From CAMDPA01 sp963825625 (GTDB lineage Bacteria; Pseudomonadota; Alphaproteobacteria; Rhizobiales; Hyphomicrobiaceae): a stretch of 64,000 bases of DNA. The DNA lies in NCBI GenBank assembly GCA_963825625.1, contig CAWGUF010000012.1:62001-126000 (forward strand), written 5' to 3'. Made by a program: the position numbers and the translations under genes. Each line of letters begins with the position of its first letter. Position 1 is the first letter of the stretch. The notes under the pieces are model-generated. The model searched no databases, had not been told where the DNA came from, and saw nothing but the letters and a program-made list of their open reading frames with translations. Shown here piece by piece: positions 9,292-17,567 of the stretch.

Positions 9292-10728
9292 CTACCGGCG
9301 CAGGAATTCCGGGCTCATGATGAGAAGCTCGAAGCCTTGCTGGCGCGTCTCCGCCCGTGCCACGGCTTGCCGTGTCTCCGCCGACATCGCCTCGCCGAGC
9401 AGATCGGCTGCGGCAGCCCGCGGGTCCAGCGTCGGCTTGATCTGCAACGCCACCATTTCCGCGATCCTGAGACGCTCGCGCACCGCGGACGGCCCCATCC
9501 AGGCGCCATCCTCCTCCGGCCAGCCTTTAGGGGAGGGCGCACGCCATAATGGCTGGCCGATCGCCGCAGCGAGCCGCACCACCTGCTGGGGCTTCGGTGC
9601 CAGGTCGAAGCCGCGCATCAGCGCAACGGCGAAATCGTAGGGCGGGACGACCTTGCGCGGTCGCGCCTGCCAGGCTTCGGGTGCGCTGGCCAGGGCGCGT
9701 GCCACCTGCCCGAGATCGCCATCGCTGTCGCGATACGTCCGCTCCAGTAGGCTCACCAGCGCAGGCTGCGGGCTGTCGCCGACGAAGTGGCGTGCCAGCT
9801 TGCGCGCGATATGACGCGCTGTCGCCGGATGGCGCGCCAGGTCGGCAAGCACCTCTTCTCCGGTCGCCAGACCGCGATCCTCATAGCGTTTGCCGAGCAC
9901 GGTCTGCGCCCCCGGTTCATGTCCGTTGGCGTTGAAGACAAAACGCCCCGGCTCGCCCAGCCGGCCGTTCGGCGGCGCGACCGACCAGCCCGTGATGATC
10001 CGCGCCAGGCTCGTCACGTCTGCCTGCGAGTAGCCGCCGTCCACCCCCAGCGCGTGCAATTCCAGGATCTCGCGCGCCAGGTTCTCGTTAAGTCCGCGCT
10101 TGCGGCGTTGCCCCGCCCTGCTTCCCGGCCCGAACGACTGTGCGTTGTCGAGATAAATCAGCATCGCCGGGTGTTGCGCCACCGCCTTCAGCATGTCGGC
10201 GAAGCGGCCGAGAACATGCGGCCTGATCGCCTCGCGCTCGTATGCGCCCGCCGTCACCACCAGCGCGCCGCCCTTGAGCGCGGAAACCGTGAAGTGGCTG
10301 GACCAGAACATGACGAGCCGCTCCAGGAACGGCGCATCCGTCGTCCGCGCCCGCTCCAGCCGAGCCGCCGCTTCGGCGCGAAACGTATCGCGCCTGAGGT
10401 CGGCAATCGGGTTTTTCGGCGTGCGGCCATCCGCTCTGGTCTGCGGCGCTGCGGCGCCAGCCTCGCCGGCCATCGACTGCCGGCTCTCGTCGCTAGCCGG
10501 GACCGCCACGGCCTTCCGCGCCAGCCGACGGTCCTTGCGAGCGTCCCTGAGCTCGCTGAGCGTGTCATGCGAAGGTCTCAGCTGCGGGTCGGTGATCCGG
10601 GCAGCGCTGGGATCCGCGAGCGCGGCAAGGACGTAGCCCCGCGGATCGCCCGCAATGCGCCTGAGATCTCCCTGACGGGGACCGAGGCCGAATCGCCGGG
10701 TTGCAAGTGAGGCGTCTCTCGATGTCAT
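9292..10728 (-). CDS. DUF1800 family protein
   Basis: This 478-residue protein begins MTSRDASLATRRFGLGPRQG and shows the DUF1800 signatures: ERLVMFWSSHFTVSALKG, YEREAIRPHVLGRFADMLKAV, MLIYLDNAQS, GLNENLAREILELHALGVDG and WSVAPPNGRLGEPGRF. It is the first gene of a two-gene operon with DUF1501. The family is common in soil proteobacteria and planctomycetes, and no biochemical function is established. A low-complexity basic stretch (residues about 65-105) separates the N-terminal segment from the main domain. Confidence 0.92.
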   Translation of the reverse strand: MTSRDASLATRRFGLGPRQGDLRRIAGDPRGYVLAALADPSAARITDPQLRPSHDTLSELRDARKDRRLARKAVAVPASDESRQSMAGEAGAAAPQTRADGRTPKNPIADLRRDTFRAEAAARLERARTTDAPFLERLVMFWSSHFTVSALKGGALVVTAGAYEREAIRPHVLGRFADMLKAVAQHPAMLIYLDNAQSFGPGSRAGQRRKRGLNENLAREILELHALGVDGGYSQADVTSLARIITGWSVAPPNGRLGEPGRFVFNANGHEPGAQTVLGKRYEDRGLATGEEVLADLARHPATARHIARKLARHFVGDSPQPALVSLLERTYRDSDGDLGQVARALASAPEAWQARPRKVVPPYDFAVALMRGFDLAPKPQQVVRLAAAIGQPLWRAPSPKGWPEEDGAWMGPSAVRERLRIAEMVALQIKPTLDPRAAAADLLGEAMSAETRQAVARAETRQQGFELLIMSPEFLRR

Positions 10729-11255
10729 GCGTCAGGCTTCCGCTGGCCATTCGTCAATGCTGAACGCAGGCGGCGGGCAAATCCGTCGCCACCTGCACCA
10801 GACACCAGATTCGTGACGATGCTGAGGAGGATTGCGTTCTCGCAGCGCGCGAAGCACAGCCGGAGCATGGGGTAATCTTGGGTCATGGATTGGGCGGGAA
10901 GAAGAGGTGTCGGGCGGCGGTCCGGCTGCTGCAGGGTCTTTGCCGGTCGCCGCCCGACTTCGTCGCGAGGACCCCCGGGGGAAGGAGGAGGGGGAAGGGG
11001 CCCAGGTGACGAATGCCGGAGGTCTGTGACCAATCCGTCGTTCTTGGATCGTTGGCGCCGGAGGGGGGAGACAGCGCCGTTGATCGATGAATTGATCTTG
11101 CACTGCATCGCCGCGAAAAGGCATCCCATCGCGCGGCATGCGGCGGCATCAACCGGCAGCCGCGATCGTGTCGGCAGAAAGGCCACGCAGCACGACTGGA
11201 CCACCCGGCAAATTCAGATAAGTTCAGGAATTGAACCGCACGGAGGATGGCCTCG
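10729..11255. other. 527-base divergent intergenic region with an 11-bp inverted repeat
   Basis: The space between the divergent DUF1800 and HTH genes holds no convincing gene; open frames here lack start signals and family features. It contains an inverted repeat, GTCGGGCGGCG at 10909-10919 and CGCCGCCCGAC at 10948-10958, enclosing 28 bases, then a purine-rich GGGGGAAGGAGGAGGGGGAAGG tract near 10977-10998. The repeat could be an operator or a transcribed hairpin. The promoters of both flanking genes should lie here, but I cannot fix their -35/-10 boxes. Confidence 0.45.
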
Positions 11256-12020
11256 ATGTCCGCTGCCGACCGCAATGCTGGCCTCGCCCGCATCAAGACG
11301 GCGATGATCGAGAAGAAGATGACGCAGGCCGAGCTTGCTGATGCTGCCGACTGTCACGAGAAGACCGTGCAGAACCTGATGAATGGCCGCCCGGTACGCG
11401 ACCAGACCCTGTTCGACGTCTGCATGGTGCTGGGGCTCGACTTCGACGAGGTCAAGGCGGAGTGGTCGGGCCAGACGCAGGGGCGTGACGAGCCGGGAAG
11501 GCCGGCGGCGAGCAAAGAGGTCGCCCCCGTCTACATGGGCGCCTATACGCGCGCCGCGGTGGACGACTACATCGGCGATTATCTGACGGTCCGTCCTTCG
11601 TTCTCCGTCCCCGGCGGGATTGTCGCCTATCGCACCGCCATCACCTGGGATCCGGATTGGCCCAGCCTGTTGTTCGCCGAGGACGAGCGGCCGGACGCCG
11701 CTTATGCCCACCGTGGACGGCTCTATATCCCCGCCTCGTCGATGTTCATCCATCTCGTATCGCTGACCAAGGGCGCGATGCGCATGGTGATCGTGTCCCA
11801 GCTCGACCGCACCGGTCACATGCGCGGCCTCATCACCACCCTGAACAAGCAGGGGGCGATGCTGGTGCCGGTCAGCGCACCGATCGTCTATGCAAAGCAC
11901 AACGCCTTCGATGATGTCGCGTTCGGCGAGATCGAGCCGGGTCATGCTCAGCATGCGGCTTATGCGGCCCTTCTCGCCGAGACGACGACCCAGGGCTATG
12001 CTCGGCTTCTCGGCGGCTGA
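11256..12020 (+). CDS. helix-turn-helix (XRE-like) protein with C-terminal effector-like domain
   Basis: The product has about 254 residues. GGAGGA is 8 bases before the ATG at 11256, so that start is preferred to 11247. An N-terminal HTH covers residues about 10-60 (KTAMIEKKMTQAELADAAD, then HEKTVQNLMNGRPVRDQTLFDV), resembling lambda-repressor-type DNA-binding domains. The remaining 180 residues (YMGAYTRAAVDDYIGDYLTV, VAYRTAITWDPDWPSLLFAE) look like a beta-rich sensor or effector domain that I do not recognise. A transcription regulator is the simplest reading. Possible targets are the adjacent SDR/nadC genes or itself. Confidence 0.75.
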   Translation: MSAADRNAGLARIKTAMIEKKMTQAELADAADCHEKTVQNLMNGRPVRDQTLFDVCMVLGLDFDEVKAEWSGQTQGRDEPGRPAASKEVAPVYMGAYTRAAVDDYIGDYLTVRPSFSVPGGIVAYRTAITWDPDWPSLLFAEDERPDAAYAHRGRLYIPASSMFIHLVSLTKGAMRMVIVSQLDRTGHMRGLITTLNKQGAMLVPVSAPIVYAKHNAFDDVAFGEIEPGHAQHAAYAALLAETTTQGYARLLGG

Positions 12021-12103
12021 GCCGGCGAACGCCGTTCGTCGCAACAAAGACCTTGCTGATGAGCTTGCCGAATAGGATCGATCGACCCGCAGGGAGTGCC
12101 GAG

Positions 12104-12893
12104 ATGAATGATGAAGTCACCGTGACCGCGCGCTACGACAGCCTGAAGGACCGCGTCGTCATCATCACTGGCGGTGGCCAGGGCCTTGGGCGCGGCTATG
12201 CCCACCATTTCGCGCGGCAGGGCGCGATCCCCGTCATAGCGGAGATCAACGGTGACAAGGCGGCGGCCGTGAAGCGGGAGGTCGAAGTCTGCTGGCGGAC
12301 GGGCTCTGGCCTTTCAGACCGACGTCGCCTCCTTCAACTCGGTGACGGCCATGGCCGAGGCGACGTTGAAGGCGGCCGGACGAATTGACGTGCTGATCAA
12401 CAACGCCGCCGTCTTCTCGCAGATCACGATGGCCCCGTTCTGGGAGTTGCCGCTCGATGAGTGGGACCGCGCGATGCAGGTCAACATCACCGGAGCCTTC
12501 TACTGTGCTCGCGCCGTGGTGCCCGCCATGCAGCAGCAGCGCTGGGGCAGGATTGTCAACGTGACCTCCGGCACCGTAGCACTCGGATCTGCCAATTATC
12601 TGCACTACATCACGTCGAAATCCGCCGTGATCGGCATGACCCGCTCGATGGCGCGCGAGCTGGGGCCCTGGAACATCACGGTCAACACGTTCTGGCCGGG
12701 CGTCGCCAAGACGGAGGTGCCGCGGCCGTCCATCAACGACGAGTTGTTCAAGCGGTTCACCCAGCAACAGTGCCTGCAGCGCATGACGACGGTCGAGGAT
12801 CTGGCGAAACCGATGCTGTTCCTCTGCTCTGACGAGGCCGCCTATATGACCGGCCAGATCTTCGAGCCGGATGGCGGGCTTAGCTTTAATTGA
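12104..12893 (+). CDS. short-chain dehydrogenase/reductase, one frameshift
   Basis: This is a classical SDR of about 262 residues, a cytosolic NAD(P)-dependent oxidoreductase. The N-terminal half (MNDEVTVTARYDSLKDRVVI, TGGGQGLGRG) is in frame 2. The rest (NNAAV, NVTSGTVALGS, YITSK) is in frame 3. The junction at 12286/12287 reads GAAG where GAA or GAG is needed; removing one base gives EVESAGGRALAFQTDV continuously. The catalytic Ser, Tyr and Lys are present. The substrate is unknown. It lies 175 bases upstream of nadC. The extra base fits the wobble-position error pattern seen across the window. Confidence 0.8.
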
Positions 12894-13068
12894 CGCCACG
12901 CGACGGTGCTCGATGCTCCGGCCCACGGGCCGGCCGCCCCTCGCCGATGCGCGGTGCACGCGCGCGGCGACCGGTTTGGATGCGCCCCCGCCCGTTGGCT
13001 GCATTGACTTGGGCTTCCGGCGGGCGTTTTCTGCGGTCAATGTGCACCCCAGTCAAAGGAGCCACACC

Positions 13069-13917
13069 ATGTTGGACTACATGCAGGTTCGCGAGCAGGT
13101 GGTCCGCTTTATCGCGGAGGATGTTGGCCACGTTGATCTGACGTCGAATATCATGGTCGATGCCGACTTGAACGCGACCTACTTCGTGAACGCGCGCGAG
13201 CCGTTGGTGCTTGCCGGTATCGACGTAGCCCGTATCGTGTTCGAAATCGGCGTCCCTGACCTGCAGATCGATATCTTCGTCAAGGATGGCACGCATGTCG
13301 GCAAGAACACGTGCCTGATGCAGATATCCGGCAATGCGCGTGCCATTCTCATCGTCGAGCGCACCGCACTCAATCTGCTGCAGCACATGAGCGGTATCGC
13401 CACCGAGACCGCGCAATATGTCGAGCAGCTGAAGGGCCTCGATTGCCAGCTGATCGACACGCGCAAGACGACGCCGGGTCTGCGCATGTTGGAAAAGCAT
13501 GCAGTGATGTGCGGTGGCGGCCGCAATCACCGGCTGGCCCTCGACAGCGGCATCCTGGTCAAGGACAACCACATTTCCGTGTTCGGCTCCCTCACCGCAG
13601 CGGTCAAGCGCGCCAAGTCGATGGTACCCGTGCTCACCAAGGTGGAGGTCGAGTGCGACAACCTCGATCAGGTGAAGGAGGCGCTGGAAGCCGGCGCCGA
13701 CATGATCCTGCTCGACAACATGACCCCGGACATGATGCGCGAGGCAGTCAAGATCGTTGCGGGCAAGATCCCTCTGGAGGCCTCCGGAGGCATCAATCTC
13801 GATACCATTCGAGCCAAGGCCGAGAGTGGCGTCAACTTCTGCTCGGTGGGCCGCATAACGCAATCTTCGAAGGCCGTGGATATCGGTCTCGACGATGCGC
13901 GTCGCGATGGTAAGTGA
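13069..13917 (+). CDS. nadC: nicotinate-nucleotide pyrophosphorylase (carboxylating)
   Basis: This 282-residue enzyme converts quinolinate and PRPP to nicotinate mononucleotide, CO2 and PPi in NAD synthesis. AGGAG is spaced correctly before ATG 13069. Family motifs are ERTALNLLQHMSGIAT, DTRKTTPGLRMLEKHAV, CGGGRNHRLALDSGILVKDNH (two parts) and LEASGGINLDTI. The quinolinate- and PRPP-binding Arg and His residues in RNHR and DTRKT are intact. nadA and nadB are not in the window; it is carried alone after an SDR, so a specialised copy in a pyridine catabolic context cannot be excluded. Confidence 0.93.
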   Translation: MLDYMQVREQVVRFIAEDVGHVDLTSNIMVDADLNATYFVNAREPLVLAGIDVARIVFEIGVPDLQIDIFVKDGTHVGKNTCLMQISGNARAILIVERTALNLLQHMSGIATETAQYVEQLKGLDCQLIDTRKTTPGLRMLEKHAVMCGGGRNHRLALDSGILVKDNHISVFGSLTAAVKRAKSMVPVLTKVEVECDNLDQVKEALEAGADMILLDNMTPDMMREAVKIVAGKIPLEASGGINLDTIRAKAESGVNFCSVGRITQSSKAVDIGLDDARRDGK

Positions 13918-13955
13918 GGCGTCGCAGGCAGGCGGCTGGCGACGCTCGTTGGTTG

Positions 13956-15164
13956 TCAACTCTCTGCAGGGGCGCCGCGTCTGGTGGCGCGGCCCCGCCT
14001 CGGCCCTTCGCCGCGCCGCGCTGTCGTGGGCAGCATGGCCTCTTCGAACGCGCGGCGAACATCGACCGGCAGTAAATCGAGATAGGGCTGCCAGATCGCT
14101 ACCAGCCGTTTGCGCCTGCGCGACGGAGGAGCTTTCACGGTGAGCGAGGGCTCGACGGGCCGGACAGGTTGGCTCCCGAGCCAGGCATAGGTGGCCTGCC
14201 AGACCTCCAATGTCGCACGCCGGTTGCGTGCGGCCCTGAGTTGGGCGACAGCAGGCATTCCCAATTCCCGGTCATGCCCGGAGATTTCCACGTCGGCCAC
14301 GCTGCGCCCGTCACGCCGGATCGAGAAAATGCGCACCGCACGGTTAGTAAGCCGGTCGGCGTATCGGTCGAGGCAGTTGTCCATTGCCAGCGCCTCAGCG
14401 ATGAAGTCATCGGCATTGCGCAGCGCGACGAAGTCGAAACCTTGTACGCTGCCCTCCGCCAGCCATGAATCTCGCAAGCCGCGACCCAGACAGGCATCGA
14501 GCTCAATGCGCTGGAGCCAGAGTGCCGATTCCTGTGCCGCCCGCCGCGCACCAATTCCAGGTTTCCAGCGGGACGCCAGCAATTGCTCCCCGCGCAGACC
14601 TGGCTGGCCGGCGAACCAGCACCAAGCCTGCGTCCGCAGGAAGCCGTCGCTGACCGGCTGCGGCGTGGTGCCGCGATATTGCTGCGCTGTCCAGACCGTG
14701 ATGTCGGCTCTGCCCGACAAGTGAGCCAGCGACACTCTTTCCAGCCACGGCCCCATTGCGCTGGGCTGCAGCGGTACGAGAGAGGCGAGCCGGTTCGTGA
14801 CTGCCGGATCGTCGGGCAGATTGGACAGCGGTCGCAGCAGGGCTTGCGGTGGCAGTTTGCGTAGCCAGAACGGCAGACCCAGTTGGCTCGCCGCATCGCG
14901 CAGTGGTCGGCCAGCCAGAACGGCTTCGATAGTTTGCCGACGCTTGGCCGAGGTTCCGTAGCCGGTCGCGAGCGCAAACAGCAGCGCCGGAAAGCTTTCG
15001 GCTAATTCCTCCAGCCTCGATCCTGCGCTGGCCAGCTGGCATACGGCCTCGCGAACCGGTGGGGCGAACGCATCGAGCCGCCGCAGCCGGCGCTCGTCCT
15101 CGTGGTACTGAGCCGGGCCAGAGCTCAAAGCGGAACAAGTCTGGTCTTTTTTATTGTGTCGCAT
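13956..15164 (-). CDS. PcfJ-like domain protein, unknown function
   Basis: This 402-residue protein has a mid-to-C-terminal region (AMDNCLDRYADRLTNRAVRI, then FSIRRDGRSVADVEISG) resembling the PcfJ-like family, in which a Cys-containing M-x-x-C motif precedes an IFSLR-type strand. The N-terminal half is helical and Leu/Ala-rich; the C-terminus is strongly basic (RRGEGPRRGRATRRG), hinting at nucleic-acid binding. GAGGTGTGATCG precedes the ATG. PcfJ is named from a conjugative plasmid locus, but chromosomal stand-alone copies are common in Rhizobiales and none has a known role. No mobility genes adjoin it here. Confidence 0.7.
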   Translation of the reverse strand: MRHNKKDQTCSALSSGPAQYHEDERRLRRLDAFAPPVREAVCQLASAGSRLEELAESFPALLFALATGYGTSAKRRQTIEAVLAGRPLRDAASQLGLPFWLRKLPPQALLRPLSNLPDDPAVTNRLASLVPLQPSAMGPWLERVSLAHLSGRADITVWTAQQYRGTTPQPVSDGFLRTQAWCWFAGQPGLRGEQLLASRWKPGIGARRAAQESALWLQRIELDACLGRGLRDSWLAEGSVQGFDFVALRNADDFIAEALAMDNCLDRYADRLTNRAVRIFSIRRDGRSVADVEISGHDRELGMPAVAQLRAARNRRATLEVWQATYAWLGSQPVRPVEPSLTVKAPPSRRRKRLVAIWQPYLDLLPVDVRRAFEEAMLPTTARRGEGPRRGRATRRGAPAES

Positions 15165-15427
15165 CGATCACACCTCGCTGGACGAATGGTTAATGCGACA
15201 AAGTGGCGAAACCTCGGAGGTGCTTTCCTGCACAACTGTGCAGGCAACTCATCAACCCTTTGATCTGAATGCCCTTCTACACAAATGCCTCCTTCAACCT
15301 AGAACTTGCCGATCACTTGGGTAAACAGGTCCAGACCCAAGCCTTGGCGAAGTTGGGTGCGCGCTATCCGCCGGGCGCGGTATCCTAACCGGGAACAACC
15401 TCTTGGGGCACCACATCTAGGCGACCA

Positions 15428-16021
15428 CTATTTTCCGCCGCCGAGTGCTGCCATCGCCTGCCCGAAGCCGTTCAAAGAGATCGGAATACCAATCCCTTCT
15501 TCCTGGGTCCGATGGATCACCAGCAGCACGGTCTTGCCGTTGGCAAGTCGCGGGCCAAGCTTATCGTCAATCTCGATCTGCGCCTGGCAGCCGAGCACGT
15601 AGCAGCGCGAGAACGGAGCCTCTCCCAGATAGTCGCCGTCGATCTTCACCGCCAGATTGTGGGTCAGCAAGACGCCCAGCGGTGCGATCACGCGCAGGAT
15701 CCGCTGCCCGCCAGGCAGAATCTGCACATGAACGCTGACGCCGATGTCATTATTTCTTTCGTCGGTCACGTCCTGTGTGATGGCGCAAAGCTCGTTCTTG
15801 GCGCCCGGCGGTCTGGTGCATTCATGCTTCCAGAAACCGTATTGAGCCTTGACGACACTGCCGGGCCGGGGGCTCACGAGTGCAGCCTTGCCAGCGTCGG
15901 GCCGCGGTTGCTGGGCCGCGGCACTTTGCATCACGGGGCCTCCGGCGGTCAGAGCTGCAACGAGCCCAAAGGTGAGCAAATTTATACGGTTAAACCATAA
16001 GCTGCGTGCGTTTTTCCCCAC
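15428..16021 (-). CDS. invasion-associated locus B (IalB) family periplasmic protein
   Basis: The 197-residue product starts at GTG 16021, chosen because AGGAG lies exactly 8 bases upstream and the resulting N-terminus (MGKNARSLWFNRINLLTFGL) is a signal peptide ending near SAAAQ. The mature part has the IalB pattern: YGFWKHECTRPPGAKNELCA, SVHVQILPGGQRILRVIAPL, GVLLTHNLAVKIDG, FSRCYVLGCQAQIEID. Four Cys in two pairs should form disulfides. Named from Bartonella, the family is widespread in non-pathogenic Rhizobiales, with unclear function, perhaps envelope integrity. It is divergent from coxB. Confidence 0.85.
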   Translation of the reverse strand: MGKNARSLWFNRINLLTFGLVAALTAGGPVMQSAAAQQPRPDAGKAALVSPRPGSVVKAQYGFWKHECTRPPGAKNELCAITQDVTDERNNDIGVSVHVQILPGGQRILRVIAPLGVLLTHNLAVKIDGDYLGEAPFSRCYVLGCQAQIEIDDKLGPRLANGKTVLLVIHRTQEEGIGIPISLNGFGQAMAALGGGK

Positions 16022-16477
16022 TGCGTCGGCTCCTAATCCTGGCTTTCGCCCCTGCAGCCGGTTGCATCCGGTACCGGACCCGGCTTTCTCTTCCCGACGA
16101 ATTAGGCCGTTTTGGGACCCGGAGCAAGACCATGTATGGCCGCGGTTCGCGGCGCAATTCAGGTCCTTCGCTGCACGAAATTCTTCGCCCCGACCGGTAT
16201 TCCTGGCCAATGCGGCAGAGTGCCTGCTTGAGACCGATCCAGGCTTCGTGCTCTGTGACAGCACAAACAGGTTCGATGGTCTCCGCTGCGGCATCGTGGC
16301 TGCGCGGTCGTCAGAAGATTTCTTCTGGTCCGGCAGGGGACCGCGCAACGGATCGCGAGGTGCAGCCGTGGTGTGCGGCATGTCGCGATTGGATGTAGGA
16401 TGTTCGGGCAATGCCAGCGACGGGCTGGCGGGCTGTGGCAGACGGCTCAGGCGGGACGATACTTGTGGGATGAGCGC
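16022..16477. promoter_or_regulatory. 456-base divergent promoter region of ialB-like gene and cox operon
   Basis: No gene is supported here: open frames on both strands lack ribosome sites and family features. The region must hold the promoters of the IalB gene and of coxB. I cannot mark -35/-10 elements with confidence. The AGGAG of the IalB gene is at 16030-16034 (complement). Confidence 0.4.
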
Positions 16478-17503
16478 ATGACGATGAGCTTTACGAGGAT
16501 CTGGAGCGGGTTGGGCATAGCCCTGGCCATGCTGGCGGCGACGACAGCCGCCGCTCTTGCCGGCACCGGCCAGCCGACCAACTGGCAATATGGGCTGCAG
16601 GGCCCGGTCACGGAGGTGGCGGACAGCATCCGCATCTTTCATGACGTGGTGACGGTCGTCATCACCATCATCACCATTTTTGTCTTCATCCTGCTTGCGA
16701 TCGTGATTCTGCGCTTCAACGAGCGGGCCAATCCCACGCCCTCACGCGTCACCCACAATACGACGCTTGAAGTCTTGTGGACGGTGGTTCCGATCCTGAT
16801 CCTAATCGGCATCGCGATCCCGTCGTTCAAGCTGCTCTACCTGCAATACGCCTATCCGAAACCGGACTTGACCATCAAAGCCACTGGCAAGTCTTGGTAT
16901 TGGGAGCACGAATATCCCGATCATGGTGCCTTCACTGTGGCATCCACCATGGTGCGCGATGAGGACGTGCTGAAGACGGAGCTTGGCGCCGATGAGTTCA
17001 ATAAGCGCTACGGCAAGCTGGAGGGGCTCGCCCGCTCGCGCCGCCTCTACATTGACGCTCAGCCGTTGTGGGCCAAGCAGAAGCGTGTGCGCCAGTTGTC
17101 CGTCGACAACGAGATCGCGGTCCCGGTCAACAAGGTGGTGCACGTTCTGGTCACGTCGAGTGACGTGATCCACAACTGGACCGTTCCCTCGTTCGGCTCC
17201 AAGCTCGATGCCGTTCCAGGTCGCGTCACGGCGACGTGGTTCAAGGCGACGAAGCCGGGCATCTACTACGGCCAGTGCTCGGAGCTGTGCGGTCGCGACC
17301 ACTCCAATATGCCGATAGCTGTGCGCGTCGTCAGCCAGCAGGCTTTCGATGCGTGGGCGACGGCGCTTAAGGATGCCAAGGCGGAGCGCAATCCGACGCA
17401 GCGCCGCGAGCTTCTCAAGCGCGCCAAGGACGTCCTGCAGCAGGCCGCACTCGATGACGAGCGGGCAAGCAAGTTGAAGGTCGCGGCAGGGACCTCGCGG
17501 TGA
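16478..17503 (+). CDS. coxB: cytochrome c oxidase subunit II
   Basis: The 341-residue CuA subunit accepts electrons from cytochrome c for the aa3 oxidase. It has a signal peptide (to about residue 29), two membrane spans (VVTVVITIITIFVFILLAIV and LEVLWTVVPILILIGIAIPS) and a periplasmic cupredoxin domain. CuA ligands are seen: His232 in VIHNW, then Cys267, Glu269, Cys271, His275 and Met278 in CSELCGRDHSNMP. The aromatic electron-entry motif is GKSWYWEHEYPD. Two features are odd: an extra charged segment of some 45 residues (about 160-205) between the first cupredoxin strands, and a 45-residue helical basic C-terminal tail. It starts the cox operon, 64 bases before coxA. Confidence 0.96.
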   Translation: MTMSFTRIWSGLGIALAMLAATTAAALAGTGQPTNWQYGLQGPVTEVADSIRIFHDVVTVVITIITIFVFILLAIVILRFNERANPTPSRVTHNTTLEVLWTVVPILILIGIAIPSFKLLYLQYAYPKPDLTIKATGKSWYWEHEYPDHGAFTVASTMVRDEDVLKTELGADEFNKRYGKLEGLARSRRLYIDAQPLWAKQKRVRQLSVDNEIAVPVNKVVHVLVTSSDVIHNWTVPSFGSKLDAVPGRVTATWFKATKPGIYYGQCSELCGRDHSNMPIAVRVVSQQAFDAWATALKDAKAERNPTQRRELLKRAKDVLQQAALDDERASKLKVAAGTSR

Positions 17504-17567
17504 TGAAGGCCTCCCGGCTGGATGGGAGCCGGGGCAGGGAACACAGGATAAGGGTCTGGATCTGAAA

